A stretch of DNA of 64,000 bases, taken from positions 29,036 to 93,035 of the forward strand of contig JAFQDD010000010.1 of assembly GCA_017416145.1 (NCBI GenBank), read 5' to 3'. The translations under genes and the position numbers were made by a program. The DNA is from Spirochaetaceae bacterium. Lineage in GTDB: Bacteria > Spirochaetota > Spirochaetia > Treponematales > Treponemataceae. Every line of letters starts with the position of its first letter. Positions within the stretch are counted from its first letter, which is position 1. The notes under the pieces were generated by a model, which was not told the origin of the DNA, ran no database searches, and saw only the letters and a list, made by a program, of their open reading frames with translations. Below, piece by piece: positions 24,341 through 33,203 of this stretch.

Positions 24341-26089
24341 CTACTTATTTTTCTTTTTTAATTCTAGTTCAGCTTTCTTTTTTTTCATCATTTTGTTCAA
24401 GAACATTTGCTGAACCAAAGTTAATAGGTTACTTACTGTCCAATAAATCAACAATCCAGATGGAGCTGAATAGAAAACAAAGAAGAAAACAATTGGCATA
24501 GCATACATCATTATCTTCATTTGTGTTGCGTTTCCACCAGAAGTTGTTGCACTTGTCACTTTTCCGTAAATCAATTGTGATACTAGATAAATAACTGGCA
24601 ATAAGCGAATATGGTTTCCTAGCAATGGAAGATTAAATTTCAATGTATAAACACTATCTCCCACAGAAAGGTCTGGAATCCATCCAGGAATAAACATAGC
24701 TCCACGGAATTCAAAATAGTTATTGAACAAGTTGAACATTGCAATAATCAATGGGAACTGAATCAATAGTGGCAAACATCCAGAAAGTGGATTATATCCT
24801 GTTTCTTGATACAATTTTGCCATTTCCTGATTCATTTTCTCAGGATTATTTTTATATTTTGTTTGAATTTCAGTCATTTTAGGCTGAACTTCTTGCATTT
24901 TCAAAGAAGCAAGAGAACTTTTCTTTGTAAGTGGGAACAAAGCCAACTTCAAAAGAATTGTCATCAAAATAATAGAAACACCCCAGTTTGGAATAATTTT
25001 GTACAAAATCTCCATTATCCATTTTAGAGCTTTTTCTAACCAAGAAAGCATACCACTTGTTTGTAGAGCTTCATCAAATCTTAAATTAGAAAGTTTCCAT
25101 CCATTGTCTTCTGCTTTGTTGTACATCCCCATTGCAGCGTCAGTTCGTGGTCCAACATAAACATAATATGTATCTAAACTAGAAGAATCCATAATTGGAT
25201 TTCTCTCAATTTTTACCTGTGAGTTTGCATAATTTGGAACTTCCAAAGCTGTTGAATAAGTTACCTCTCCAACTGAAGTTGTATTCATCGGTGCAACTAA
25301 CACAGAAAAGTATTTTCCTGTTACACCAGTCCAAGTTACAGCATTGTCATATAATTTCGAAGAATTATCTCCAAGATTTGCCTTTTTAACTTTTTCCCCA
25401 TTGAAAGTCATAAAAGTACGATTTTCGTATCTATCTTTCTTTCTATCGTAATATGGACCAATTTGAGGTGGAGTTCTAAGTGTGTAAGCAACATCTCCAA
25501 AGTTAAAAGATTTTGCGTTTGTAATGTCTTCTACACGAATATCCAATCTAAAAACATATTCATCTGGCAAAAATGTGTATTGTTTTACAAATGTAAAAGA
25601 ACTCACTGAACCATCAGAATTAGTAACTTTGTAAGGTTTATAAAATCCGATTGTATAATCATCAATTATTTTTGTATTGAAAATATCTTCAATTACAGGT
25701 TTTGATGCATCACCAAAACTAACAGCAAAAGCTCTGTTTTTTTCTGTAATATTATCTGCCATTTCAATATTTGCTTCACCGTCCTGGTGATTTAGCAATT
25801 CATACCCAATAATATCACCGCCACGATTTGTAAAAGTTACTTTCACATTTTCAGTAGTAATTGTGAAATTTTCTTCGATAAAGAACTGATCTTCTAAATC
25901 GTCAACTTCTCCAACTTGTGGTGCATCAGAAACATTATTGACACCTTCAACAACACTACCCTCAATAATTTCTGAATTTTCAGAAACTGCTGGAGTTGTA
26001 TTCATTGGAAACAAAATTGGTTGTAAAAAAGTAAATACTACAAGAACTAAAGTTGATAGGACAATGGCCCAAACTGTATTTTTATCCAT
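24341..26089 (-). CDS. yidC: membrane protein insertase YidC
   Basis: YidC inserts and folds inner-membrane proteins, alone or with SecYEG. At 582 residues it is the long Gram-negative form. It has an N-terminal anchor helix (AIVLSTLVLVVFTF), a large periplasmic beta domain (about 60-330) and the conserved C-terminal five-helix core (WGVSIILMTILLKLALFPLTKKS, GCLPLLIQFPLIIAMFNLF, SAPSGLLIYWTVSN). The basic tail (KKKKAELELKKKNK) can contact ribosomes. It sits between yidD and jag. Confidence 0.96.
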   Translation of the reverse strand: MDKNTVWAIVLSTLVLVVFTFLQPILFPMNTTPAVSENSEIIEGSVVEGVNNVSDAPQVGEVDDLEDQFFIEENFTITTENVKVTFTNRGGDIIGYELLNHQDGEANIEMADNITEKNRAFAVSFGDASKPVIEDIFNTKIIDDYTIGFYKPYKVTNSDGSVSSFTFVKQYTFLPDEYVFRLDIRVEDITNAKSFNFGDVAYTLRTPPQIGPYYDRKKDRYENRTFMTFNGEKVKKANLGDNSSKLYDNAVTWTGVTGKYFSVLVAPMNTTSVGEVTYSTALEVPNYANSQVKIERNPIMDSSSLDTYYVYVGPRTDAAMGMYNKAEDNGWKLSNLRFDEALQTSGMLSWLEKALKWIMEILYKIIPNWGVSIILMTILLKLALFPLTKKSSLASLKMQEVQPKMTEIQTKYKNNPEKMNQEMAKLYQETGYNPLSGCLPLLIQFPLIIAMFNLFNNYFEFRGAMFIPGWIPDLSVGDSVYTLKFNLPLLGNHIRLLPVIYLVSQLIYGKVTSATTSGGNATQMKIMMYAMPIVFFFVFYSAPSGLLIYWTVSNLLTLVQQMFLNKMMKKKKAELELKKKNK

Positions 26090-26131
26090 AGCTTAAAGTG
26101 TATCTCCATGAAAAATTCCTACAATTTCATT

Positions 26132-26353
26132 TTATGGGACAGGGTCATAACCACCAGCATGAAATGGATTACACCTTAAGATTCTTTTTGTGGCATAAAA
26201 AGAGCCTTTTATTGCTCCGTGTTTTTCGATTGCTTCTAGTGCATAATTTGAACATGTAGGATAATAACGACAACAAGGGGGAAAGAGAGGTGAAATACAG
26301 ACTTGATAAAATCGAATAAATAGTTTTAAAATCCTAGACAAAAGGTTCTTCAT
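26132..26353 (-). CDS. yidD: YidD membrane protein insertion efficiency factor
   Basis: This 73-residue protein has the family core [20 protein letters not shown], then [17 protein letters not shown] at the C-terminus, and an amphipathic N-terminal helix. YidD is thought to help YidC-dependent insertion at the inner membrane. Its ATG overlaps the rnpA stop by four bases (ATGA), so translation is coupled. Confidence 0.95.
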   Translation of the reverse strand: MKNLLSRILKLFIRFYQVCISPLFPPCCRYYPTCSNYALEAIEKHGAIKGSFYATKRILRCNPFHAGGYDPVP

Positions 26354-26700
26354 TCTTTAAGAATTCCTGCTTTTTGAACTAAAGAATTGAACATTGAACA
26401 TCTAGTCTCATATACATCGTTACCAGGATAAACAAGAAAAATCATGTCGAAACCTGTTTGCAACTGTGTTTTTACTTTGCGATAAACTTCTCGACTTAAT
26501 CTCTTGCATCGATTACGCTCTACCGCATTTCCATAATTTCGAGGAAGGGCAAATGCAATTCTGTTTTTGTCTAAGTTATTTGGCAATAAAAACAGCTTTG
26601 CACCATGTATGGTAATTCGTTTCCCATTTTTAAACAAATTCCGAATTTCTTCAGAACGTTTTACCCGTTCAGTACGGGTAAAACGACCGGTTTTACACAA
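26350..26700 (-). CDS. rnpA: ribonuclease P protein component
   Basis: This 116-residue basic protein is the subunit that assists the RNase P RNA in 5' maturation of tRNAs. The family motif appears as [17 protein letters not shown] (about 57-73), after an aromatic-basic N-terminus ([17 protein letters not shown]). The start is TTG at 26700, since no ATG or GTG lies in frame nearby. It comes 31 bases after rpmH. The RNase P RNA gene itself is not in this window. Confidence 0.93.
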   Translation of the reverse strand: MCKTGRFTRTERVKRSEEIRNLFKNGKRITIHGAKLFLLPNNLDKNRIAFALPRNYGNAVERNRCKRLSREVYRKVKTQLQTGFDMIFLVYPGNDVYETRCSMFNSLVQKAGILKE

Positions 26701-26731
26701 GCTAATTCCCTATTCCTTTCCGTTTTAGAAA

Positions 26732-26887
26732 TTAATATGGTTTCTTTTCGTCAGAAACTGTTAGCTTATAGCGACCTTTTGCACGTCGTCTTTTTAGAAC
26801 TAAACGTCCACCACGTGTCTTCATACGAGCACGAAAACCAAATTTTCTATTTCTTTTACATTTACTTGGTTGATATGTTCTTTTCAT
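26732..26887 (-). CDS. rpmH: 50S ribosomal protein L34
   Basis: This short gene encodes 51 residues beginning [20 protein letters not shown], the unmistakable L34 sequence, with [10 protein letters not shown] near the end and a short acidic tail ending KKPY. AAAGGAGA lies nine bases before the ATG at 26887. A possible promoter, TTGACA (26986-26981) and TTAAAC (about 26963-26958) with a 17-base spacer, precedes it. It heads the rpmH-rnpA-yidD-yidC-jag operon. dnaA, often beside rpmH, is not here. Confidence 0.96.
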   Translation of the reverse strand: MKRTYQPSKCKRNRKFGFRARMKTRGGRLVLKRRRAKGRYKLTVSDEKKPY

Positions 26888-27050
26888 TGAACATCTCCTT
26901 TTATGTTAAGAACTCTAGGTTCTCAAAAATTTTCCACCAAAATAGTAGGGTTATCAAGTTTAACACTTAATTGAAAGTTTTGTCAATCAGTTTTGATATA
27001 CGAGTTTAAATATACGAAAATAAACAAAAAAAGTCTACAAATTTTTACAA

Positions 27051-27086
27051 AAAAAAGACCGAAAGTCCGCACTCTCGGTCTTTTTT
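27051..27086. terminator. bidirectional terminator after the hydrogenase operon
   Basis: AAAAAAGACCGA (27051-27062) pairs with TCGGTCTTTTTT (27075-27086). A and T runs on both sides allow use in both directions. It ends the hydrogenase transcript on the minus strand. Confidence 0.9.
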
Positions 27087-27131
27087 ACTTAGTATTTTCT
27101 TGCTTTAAGCAAGTTTTAACAAGCTTAAAAA

Positions 27132-28886
27132 CTATGTGTACAATTCACGTTTTGTGTAGTGAGTATGCAACAAGTGATGAGCTTTTTCGCTGTTTGGTTC
27201 GCCCAAGAATTCCTTGTAAATCTGTGTGATTAAAGGATTTTGGTGAGAACAGCGGATTTCGTGAGTTGCGTCATCTGTGTAAAGAGCTGCAGCACGTTTT
27301 ACACGTAAATCATCACTGTGACCGTATGGCTGACCACCACCAGTAACACATCCACCACGACAAGCCATAACTTCAATAAAGTCGTATGGTCTTTCTTTGC
27401 CTTCTGCAGCAGCCTTGCGGATTTCTTCCACAACTGGCTCAATATTTGCCATTTGGTGAACAACAGCTAGTTTTACTTTGATTCCGTTTAGATCAACTTC
27501 AGCTTTTTTAACACCTTCAAGTCCACGAACTGGTGTATAGTTTACATCTCCAAGTTCATTTCCTGTAACAAGTTTATATGCTGTACGAACTGCTGCTTCC
27601 ATAACACCACCAGTTGCACCAAAGATTGTTGCAGCACCTGTGTATGGTCCAATTGGATTATCAGCTTCAGAATCTTCTAGATTTGCAAAATCAATACCTG
27701 CTTGGCGAATCATACTAGCAAGTTCTCTTGTTGTAAGAACCTTATCAACATCAGCAGCACCGCTTGATTTCATACTGTCATCACGACGAGCTTCGTAAGC
27801 TTTTGCTGTACAAGGCATTACAGAAACATGGTAGATTTTATCTGCTGTTAAACCAGCTTTTTCTGCCCAATAAGTTTTTGTAATTGCACCTTGCATTTGC
27901 TGAGGAGATTTTGCACTTGAAAGATTTGGCAACAAGTCGTGATAGTTCTTTTCTGCGTAGTCAACCCAACCTGGACAACAACTTGTAAACATTGGAAGAG
28001 CCCCGCCCTTTGTTAAACGAGTTACAAGCTCAGTTCCTTCTTCCATAATTGTAAGGTCAGCAGCAAAGTTTGTATCAAAAATGTATTTAAAGCCTAACAT
28101 GCGTAATGCTGTGTAAAGTTTTCCTGTGCAAAGAGTTCCAGCAGGAAGACCAAATTCTTCACCGATTGCAGCACGTACAGAAGGTGCAATAGAAGCAACT
28201 GGTGTGAGATTTTCATCAGCAATGCTTTCAAATACTTTTTCAAGTGGATTGTGAGTTGTAATTGCTCCAGTTGGACAGTGAGCAGCACATTGACCACAGC
28301 GAATACAAGGACTGTGAGCTAAATCGCTTCCAGCAACAGGCCCAATAACAGTTTTGTCACCCCGTCCTGTGTATTCCATAGCCCAAACATTTTGCATGAT
28401 TTGACAAGCTTCAACACAGCGACCACAGTTAATACACTTATCTCTGTCTAGTACGATTTCTTCGTAGGAATCGTCCACTGGTTGATTTTTCAAAATCCTT
28501 GTAAAGCGTGGAGCTTGTCTTAGTCCAAAATCAGCAGCTAGGTTTTGAAGTTCACATTGGCCAGAGCGATTACATTGCAAACAATCGCTTGGGTGATTTG
28601 ATAAAATCAATTCCAAAACTGTGCGACGAGCTTTTGTTAGCTCTAAGTCATTTGTTACAATGTTCATTCCTGGAGCACATTCAGTACAGCAAGAACGAGT
28701 CATACGAGCACGACCAGTTCGAGGATCTACGTTTTTAACAACACAAATACCACAAGAAGCCCAAGCTGGTAAATCCTTGTTATAACATAGTGTTGGAATT
28801 TTGATATTTAGCTTTTTACAAGCATCTAATATAGAAGTTCCTGGTTCAACAGAAACTTCTTTTCCATTTATTGTTAAGTTAATCAT
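27132..28886 (-). CDS. hydA: [FeFe] hydrogenase catalytic subunit, NAD-linked multimeric type
   Basis: This 584-residue subunit makes or consumes H2 at the H-cluster. In order it has a [2Fe-2S] domain (Cys at about 38, 49, 52, 66), the His-Cys3 [4Fe-4S] site (HPSDCLQCNRSGQC), two [4Fe-4S] motifs (CINCGRCVEAC, CIRCGQCAAHC), and the H-cluster signatures L1 FTSCCPGW (about 302), L2 MPCTAKAYE (about 356) and L3 ACRGGCVTGGGQP (about 507). All expected cysteines are present. It is the last gene of a five-gene unit and pairs with the NADH-binding subunit upstream, so it is probably electron-bifurcating or NAD(P)-coupled. Confidence 0.96.
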   Translation of the reverse strand: MINLTINGKEVSVEPGTSILDACKKLNIKIPTLCYNKDLPAWASCGICVVKNVDPRTGRARMTRSCCTECAPGMNIVTNDLELTKARRTVLELILSNHPSDCLQCNRSGQCELQNLAADFGLRQAPRFTRILKNQPVDDSYEEIVLDRDKCINCGRCVEACQIMQNVWAMEYTGRGDKTVIGPVAGSDLAHSPCIRCGQCAAHCPTGAITTHNPLEKVFESIADENLTPVASIAPSVRAAIGEEFGLPAGTLCTGKLYTALRMLGFKYIFDTNFAADLTIMEEGTELVTRLTKGGALPMFTSCCPGWVDYAEKNYHDLLPNLSSAKSPQQMQGAITKTYWAEKAGLTADKIYHVSVMPCTAKAYEARRDDSMKSSGAADVDKVLTTRELASMIRQAGIDFANLEDSEADNPIGPYTGAATIFGATGGVMEAAVRTAYKLVTGNELGDVNYTPVRGLEGVKKAEVDLNGIKVKLAVVHQMANIEPVVEEIRKAAAEGKERPYDFIEVMACRGGCVTGGGQPYGHSDDLRVKRAAALYTDDATHEIRCSHQNPLITQIYKEFLGEPNSEKAHHLLHTHYTKRELYT

Positions 28887-28904
28887 CTGTCTTTCCTCAC
28901 TTCC

Positions 28905-30686
28905 TTATTTTTTGATGATGGCATTGAATTTACAAGTTGTCATACAAGCACCACATTTCAAACATTTTGCTTGATCAATTACGTGACGCATTTTCTTTTC
29001 ACCTGTAATACAGTTTGCAGGACATTGACGAGCACACATTCCACAACCAATACACTTATCTGTAATAACGTAAGAAATAAGTTTTTTACATTTTCCAGAA
29101 TCACAGCGTTTATCTTTGATATGAGCAATATATTCATCTTCAAATTTGTTGATTGTAGAGAGTGTTGGATTAGGAGCTGATTGACCCAAAGCACATAGAG
29201 AACAAGATTTCATAGCTTGTCCAATATCCTTTAGTTTCTGAATATCATCCATTTCACCAGCACCACGAGAAATCTTGTCTAGAATTGAGTACATTTGGCG
29301 AGTACCAATACGACAAGGTGAACACTTACCACAAGATTCATCAACACAGAATTCCATATAGAATTTTGCAACGTCAACAACACAGTCGTCTTCGTCCATA
29401 ACAATCATACCACCAGAACCCATCATTGAGCCAAGGCGAGTTAAAGCACCAAAGTCGATTGGAGTATCCAAGTTTTCTTCTGTAATAATACCGCCAGAAG
29501 GACCACCTGTTTGAACGCCCTTAAACTTCTTGCCGCCCTTAATTCCACCACCAATTTCAAAGATGATTTCACGTAAAGTTGTTCCCATTGGAACTTCAAC
29601 AAGACCAGAGTTGTTTACCTTACCAGTTAGCGCAAAAACTTTTGTTCCCTTAGAGTCGTCTGTACCAATTTTATTAAACCAGTCAGCACCCTTTGTTAAA
29701 ATAACTGGAATATTTGCCCAAGTTTCTACGTTGTTAATAACAGTTGGTTTTCCCCACAAACCACATTGAGCTGGGAATGGTGGTTTTGGAGTTGGCATAC
29801 CGCGTTTACCTTCGATAGAGCGAAGCAAAGCTGTTTCTTCACCACAAACGAAAGCACCAGCACCAAGACGGATTTCAATATCAAAATCAAATCCAGAGCC
29901 TAAGATATCTTTTCCTAAAAGACCAGCTTCACGAGCTTGAGCCATAGCAATCTTTAGGCGGTCAACAGCCAAAGGATATTCAGCACGAATGTAAATAAAA
30001 CCTTTGTTTGCTCCGATTGCACGACCACAAATTGTCATAGCCTCTAGAATAGAGTGAGGGTCTCCTTCGATTGTTGAGCGGTCCATATAAGCACCTGGGT
30101 CACCTTCGTCGGCATTACAAACAACGTACTTTTCATCACCTTGAGCTTTCATACCAGCTTCCCACTTAAAGCCAGTTGGGAATCCAGCACCACCACGACC
30201 ACGAAGACCAGATTTTTTGATTTCTTCAACAATTTCTTCTGGTTTCATTTCAAACAAAGCTTTTTCAAGAGCTAAATATCCATCACGACCAATGTATTCG
30301 TTAATATCTTCTGGGTTAATAACACCACAGTTTCTCAAAACGATACGTAATTGTTTTTGATAGAATTGAATTTCTTCTACAGCTTCTAAGTTTTTCTTTT
30401 CTTTGTTATATAGAAGCCGTTTTACTTCACGTCCTTTTACAACTTGTTCAGCAATAATATCTTTTGCATCTTCTGGTTTTACTTCTACATAGAAAGAATC
30501 TTCTGGTAAAACCTTTACAATTGGTCCTTTTTCACAGAAACCAAAACAACCTGTTTTTACAATTTGAACTTTGTCTTCTACGCCAAAGTTTTTAGCTTCT
30601 GCCAAAAGGTTTTTATAAATTAAATCAGCGTTACTTGATTCACAACCAGTACCGCCACAAACTAGAATATAATGGGTAAATGCCAT
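28905..30686 (-). CDS. hydB: NuoF-like NADH-binding subunit of the hydrogenase
   Basis: This 593-residue flavoprotein carries electrons between NAD(H) and the hydrogenase. An N-terminal thioredoxin-fold [2Fe-2S] domain (CGGTGCESS, CFGFCEKG) precedes the NuoF core with its FMN site (GLRGRGGAGFPTGFKWE) and NADH region (GAGAFVCGEETALL), and then the iron-sulfur motif CGKCSPCRIGT. Two extra C-terminal [4Fe-4S] clusters follow (CIGCGMCARQC, CLKCGACMTTC). This domain layout is that of HydB/HndC subunits in bifurcating or NADP-reducing hydrogenases. It starts 18 bases before hydA. Confidence 0.95.
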   Translation of the reverse strand: MAFTHYILVCGGTGCESSNADLIYKNLLAEAKNFGVEDKVQIVKTGCFGFCEKGPIVKVLPEDSFYVEVKPEDAKDIIAEQVVKGREVKRLLYNKEKKNLEAVEEIQFYQKQLRIVLRNCGVINPEDINEYIGRDGYLALEKALFEMKPEEIVEEIKKSGLRGRGGAGFPTGFKWEAGMKAQGDEKYVVCNADEGDPGAYMDRSTIEGDPHSILEAMTICGRAIGANKGFIYIRAEYPLAVDRLKIAMAQAREAGLLGKDILGSGFDFDIEIRLGAGAFVCGEETALLRSIEGKRGMPTPKPPFPAQCGLWGKPTVINNVETWANIPVILTKGADWFNKIGTDDSKGTKVFALTGKVNNSGLVEVPMGTTLREIIFEIGGGIKGGKKFKGVQTGGPSGGIITEENLDTPIDFGALTRLGSMMGSGGMIVMDEDDCVVDVAKFYMEFCVDESCGKCSPCRIGTRQMYSILDKISRGAGEMDDIQKLKDIGQAMKSCSLCALGQSAPNPTLSTINKFEDEYIAHIKDKRCDSGKCKKLISYVITDKCIGCGMCARQCPANCITGEKKMRHVIDQAKCLKCGACMTTCKFNAIIKK

Positions 30687-30709
30687 TCTTTTCTCCTCTT
30701 TAGTTATGT

Positions 30710-31084
30710 CTATAGACGGTCTATGATTTTGTTGTCTAATAGTCTTTTGCCGATAATATGTTCTTCCACAATTTGTTTTGCAGTAGCAACATCAACATTT
30801 CCATAAATTACAGTTGGCATATCTGGAACGATAACTTCTACAGTTGGTTCGCTTGAACAATGTTCCATACAACCAGTTTGTCTAATGATTGTAGATCCTG
30901 CCAAACCTTTTGCGTCCATTTCTTTTATAAAAGCATCTAAAGTTGCCTTGGCACCTGCAGCAATTCCACAAGTTCCCATACCAACAATGACTTGAACGCT
31001 TTTTCCCTCTGAATCTCGTTTTAAGAGTTCAGATTTTACAGAGCTACGAATTGCTCTTAGTTCTTCAAGGGTCATTTTTCCCAT
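30710..31084 (-). CDS. small [2Fe-2S] thioredoxin-fold subunit (HndB-like)
   Basis: This 124-residue protein carries a thioredoxin-like [2Fe-2S] ferredoxin domain with cysteines in GMGTCGIAAGA and later in TGCMEHCSSEP. It resembles the HndB subunit of the NADP-reducing hydrogenase from Desulfovibrio and matching small subunits in clostridial operons. It likely extends the electron-transfer chain. It lies between the GHKL ATPase gene and hydB. Confidence 0.9.
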   Translation of the reverse strand: MGKMTLEELRAIRSSVKSELLKRDSEGKSVQVIVGMGTCGIAAGAKATLDAFIKEMDAKGLAGSTIIRQTGCMEHCSSEPTVEVIVPDMPTVIYGNVDVATAKQIVEEHIIGKRLLDNKIIDRL

Positions 31085-31126
31085 ATTGATATTAGCAAAG
31101 GCATTAAAACCTAAGCTCCTCCTATT

Positions 31127-31684
31127 TTAATCTGATAATTCTTGGCTTTTTAGAAAATCACCTAGCAGCATAAGATTTTTTCCGTTCTCCAAATCTCCAA
31201 GAACTTCTTTTAATTGATTACGACTTAAATCATATTGATTTTCAGCTGTAGCAGTTTTCTTTTTTCGACTGATTTTCAGTTCGTAATCAGGATTTTGGTT
31301 TGTTAGTAACAAAAGTTGCCTAAACATTCCAGATACATCACCCAAAGGTGGCGTATCAATATTTTGAAGATTAAACATCATATAAACTGTAGTTCCCTTT
31401 CCCAATTCAGAATCAATTTTGAATTCCCCTTGGGTGGCTGTTACAGTTTGAATCAGAAAGGGAATCCCCAATCCAATTTTTCTGTTTGGATGTTTAACTC
31501 CGTCTGTGTAAAAAGGATTTTGTGCGTTTTTTACATCCTCAGCACTCATTCCGCATCCGTTATCACGAATGTACACAGTTAAATTATTTTCTGTTTCTGT
31601 AAGCTCTACTTCTACCAGCGTGGCATTTGCCTCAATAGAATTTTGGACAATATCTGCAATGGTATCACAAAGATTGTAGTGCAT
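31127..31684 (-). CDS. GHKL-type ATP-binding protein in the hydrogenase operon
   Basis: This 185-residue protein has the histidine-kinase-like ATPase fold: N box DIVQNSIEANA, G1 box DNGCGMS, then KIGLGIPFLIQ and GKGTTVYMMF. It lacks a dimerisation helix with a phospho-accepting histidine, so it is not a complete sensor kinase. Similar small ATPases occur inside hydrogenase operons of clostridia and Thermotogales with no settled role. A role in regulation or cofactor-state sensing is inferred from position only. It lies 12 bases after hydC. Confidence 0.85.
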   Translation of the reverse strand: MHYNLCDTIADIVQNSIEANATLVEVELTETENNLTVYIRDNGCGMSAEDVKNAQNPFYTDGVKHPNRKIGLGIPFLIQTVTATQGEFKIDSELGKGTTVYMMFNLQNIDTPPLGDVSGMFRQLLLLTNQNPDYELKISRKKKTATAENQYDLSRNQLKEVLGDLENGKNLMLLGDFLKSQELSD

Positions 31685-31696
31685 ACAAAAATAATT

Positions 31697-32179
31697 TTAT
31701 GCTTCTCGATATTTATCAAGAATTCCAGCAATTTGTGATTTTGTTAGTTTTCCGTAAACATCACCATTTACAGAAAGAACAGGTGCAAGACCACAACAAC
31801 CAATACAGCGAACAGGTTCTACAGAGAATAATCCATCATCTGTAGAAATTTTGTCAGCGTCTAATCCTAGAATAGCTCGAGCTTCGTCAATCAAGTCTTG
31901 TCCACCCTTTAGATAACAAGCTGTTCCCAAGCATACACTGATTTTGTTTTTCCCAGGTCGTTGAGTTTTGAAAAAATGGTAAAATGACATTACCCCATAA
32001 ACACGAGCAAGGTGTGAACCTGTTCGTTCAGCAACAGCAGCGGCTGCTTCTTTGGAAATATAGCCCTGTTCTTCTTGAACTTTGTGGAGAATCATTATTA
32101 GATTTCCTGGCTTGTTTTTCCACTCGTCAATAAATGCTTCAAGTTCTTTTGAGAACCCTGCATTTGTAACACATGCCAT
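31697..32179 (-). CDS. hydC: NuoE-like [2Fe-2S] subunit of the hydrogenase
   Basis: This 160-residue subunit has an N-terminal helical bundle and a thioredoxin-fold [2Fe-2S] site with cysteines in SVCLGTAC and CIGCCGLAP. It corresponds to HydC/HndA and docks with the NADH-binding subunit. The start is the ATG at 32179 behind GGGGGT; a TTG at 32191 is also in frame but overlaps that ribosome-binding site. It is the first gene of the unit hydC-ATPase-HndB-hydB-hydA. Confidence 0.94.
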   Translation of the reverse strand: MACVTNAGFSKELEAFIDEWKNKPGNLIMILHKVQEEQGYISKEAAAAVAERTGSHLARVYGVMSFYHFFKTQRPGKNKISVCLGTACYLKGGQDLIDEARAILGLDADKISTDDGLFSVEPVRCIGCCGLAPVLSVNGDVYGKLTKSQIAGILDKYREA

Positions 32180-32198
32180 ATAGACCCCCAAGTCTACT

Positions 32199-32263
32199 GA
32201 TAAACTTTTCCGTTTATCTTTTTTATTTTTCTGTCGATTAGTTTGTTTTTGTCTTCTAATCGA
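32199..32263 (-). promoter_or_regulatory. two hairpins in the hydrogenase operon leader
   Basis: GATAAAC/GTTTATC (32199-32205, 32212-32218) and TCGATTAG/CTAATCGA (32234-32241, 32256-32263) lie within 85 bases before hydC. The remaining sequence to 32426 is AT-rich without a clear promoter, and I see no Rex-type palindrome. Confidence 0.4.
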
Positions 32264-32426
32264 TAAAATTTTATTGAATAAAGGACATAATAACTCAATC
32301 TATTCAACTTATTTAATTGTACACTTGAATGGTGGAAAACGCAAATTTTTTGTTTAGTTTTGAAGAAGTAATATTTAGAGCTTCAAAAATGATTATAGAT
32401 AAGTGAAGATTTCTAGTAGCAAATTT

Positions 32427-32468
32427 TTAACAAAAAAGAGACACCCCAAAGTGAAGTGCCTCTTTTTT
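32427..32468 (-). terminator. terminator of the lipoprotein-NlpC-chemoreceptor group
   Basis: An imperfect stem AGAGACAC/GTGCCTCT is fully paired only in minus-strand RNA (one G-U). A run of A residues before it provides the minus-strand U tract. It sits just past the stop at 32472. Confidence 0.75.
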
Positions 32469-32471
32469 TCT

Positions 32472-33182
32472 TTACCATTCTAGATAAATCGTGCTCTCTT
32501 CTAGATTACACAAAAAATCTGCCAAAGGAATTGAGATTCTTGCTTTATTTTTATTGGTTACAGTTTTTGAACTTGGAATCTTTACATCAATTTTTTTGAT
32601 TGATACCCCTTGAGGAACAGAAACTTCGATTACAAAATTACTAGACAAAGCTTCTCTTGCAAGTTTATTTCCATAAATCGCAGCTAAAACTTCACCATAT
32701 TCCTCTGGAGAAAGTTCCTCATTTGTAAAGATTGGAGCACAAAGCAAATCCAAGTATCCCACCGTTTCTTCTGGCAAAATAGTAACAAAATCTTGAAACT
32801 TCTCCGGAGTTAAAGAAATTGCAACAGAATTATTAGAAACTTCTTCGATTAAGCCAGAAGTATTTTTTGCAATACTTTGTAGCGAAGTTGGCTTTGTTTT
32901 TACAAATAAGTCATTATTATCAACCGACACAGAATCCACAGGGAAACCAGATAATTCAAGATTTTCTGCAACTGCATTTTTGTTGAATAGCGGACTTTGG
33001 GAATCTGCTTCTGTAATCGAATATAAAGTTTGAACTAAGTTTTCTCCCAGCCCAGAAGAAAACTCAATAACCACCGCTTCTGCAGAAGAAATATTTACAT
33101 TCAAAGATGGAGAACATCCAACCAGCAAACAAATAATTCCCAGAAGGGCAACTAAAATATTTTGAGTTATTTTGTTTTTCAT
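32472..33182 (-). CDS. uncharacterised lipoprotein
   Basis: This 236-residue protein has a signal peptide and lipobox (LVGCSP, Cys 23), so it should be a membrane-anchored lipoprotein. The mature part is moderately acidic with no motif I recognise; it has an alternating strand pattern and a segment ELSPEEYGEVLAAIYGNKLARE that is probably helical. It follows the NlpC/P60 gene by 21 bases on the same strand, so it may act with that cell-wall enzyme, but this is inferred from order only. Confidence 0.75.
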   Translation of the reverse strand: MKNKITQNILVALLGIICLLVGCSPSLNVNISSAEAVVIEFSSGLGENLVQTLYSITEADSQSPLFNKNAVAENLELSGFPVDSVSVDNNDLFVKTKPTSLQSIAKNTSGLIEEVSNNSVAISLTPEKFQDFVTILPEETVGYLDLLCAPIFTNEELSPEEYGEVLAAIYGNKLAREALSSNFVIEVSVPQGVSIKKIDVKIPSSKTVTNKNKARISIPLADFLCNLEESTIYLEW

Positions 33183-33203
33183 ACTATGTATAACACATTT
33201 TAA

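Noticed and set aside
32180..32426. Search for a Rex operator before the hydrogenase operon
   Set aside because: No TGTGA-N6-TCACA or TTAA-type palindrome is present; only two unrelated hairpins are seen.
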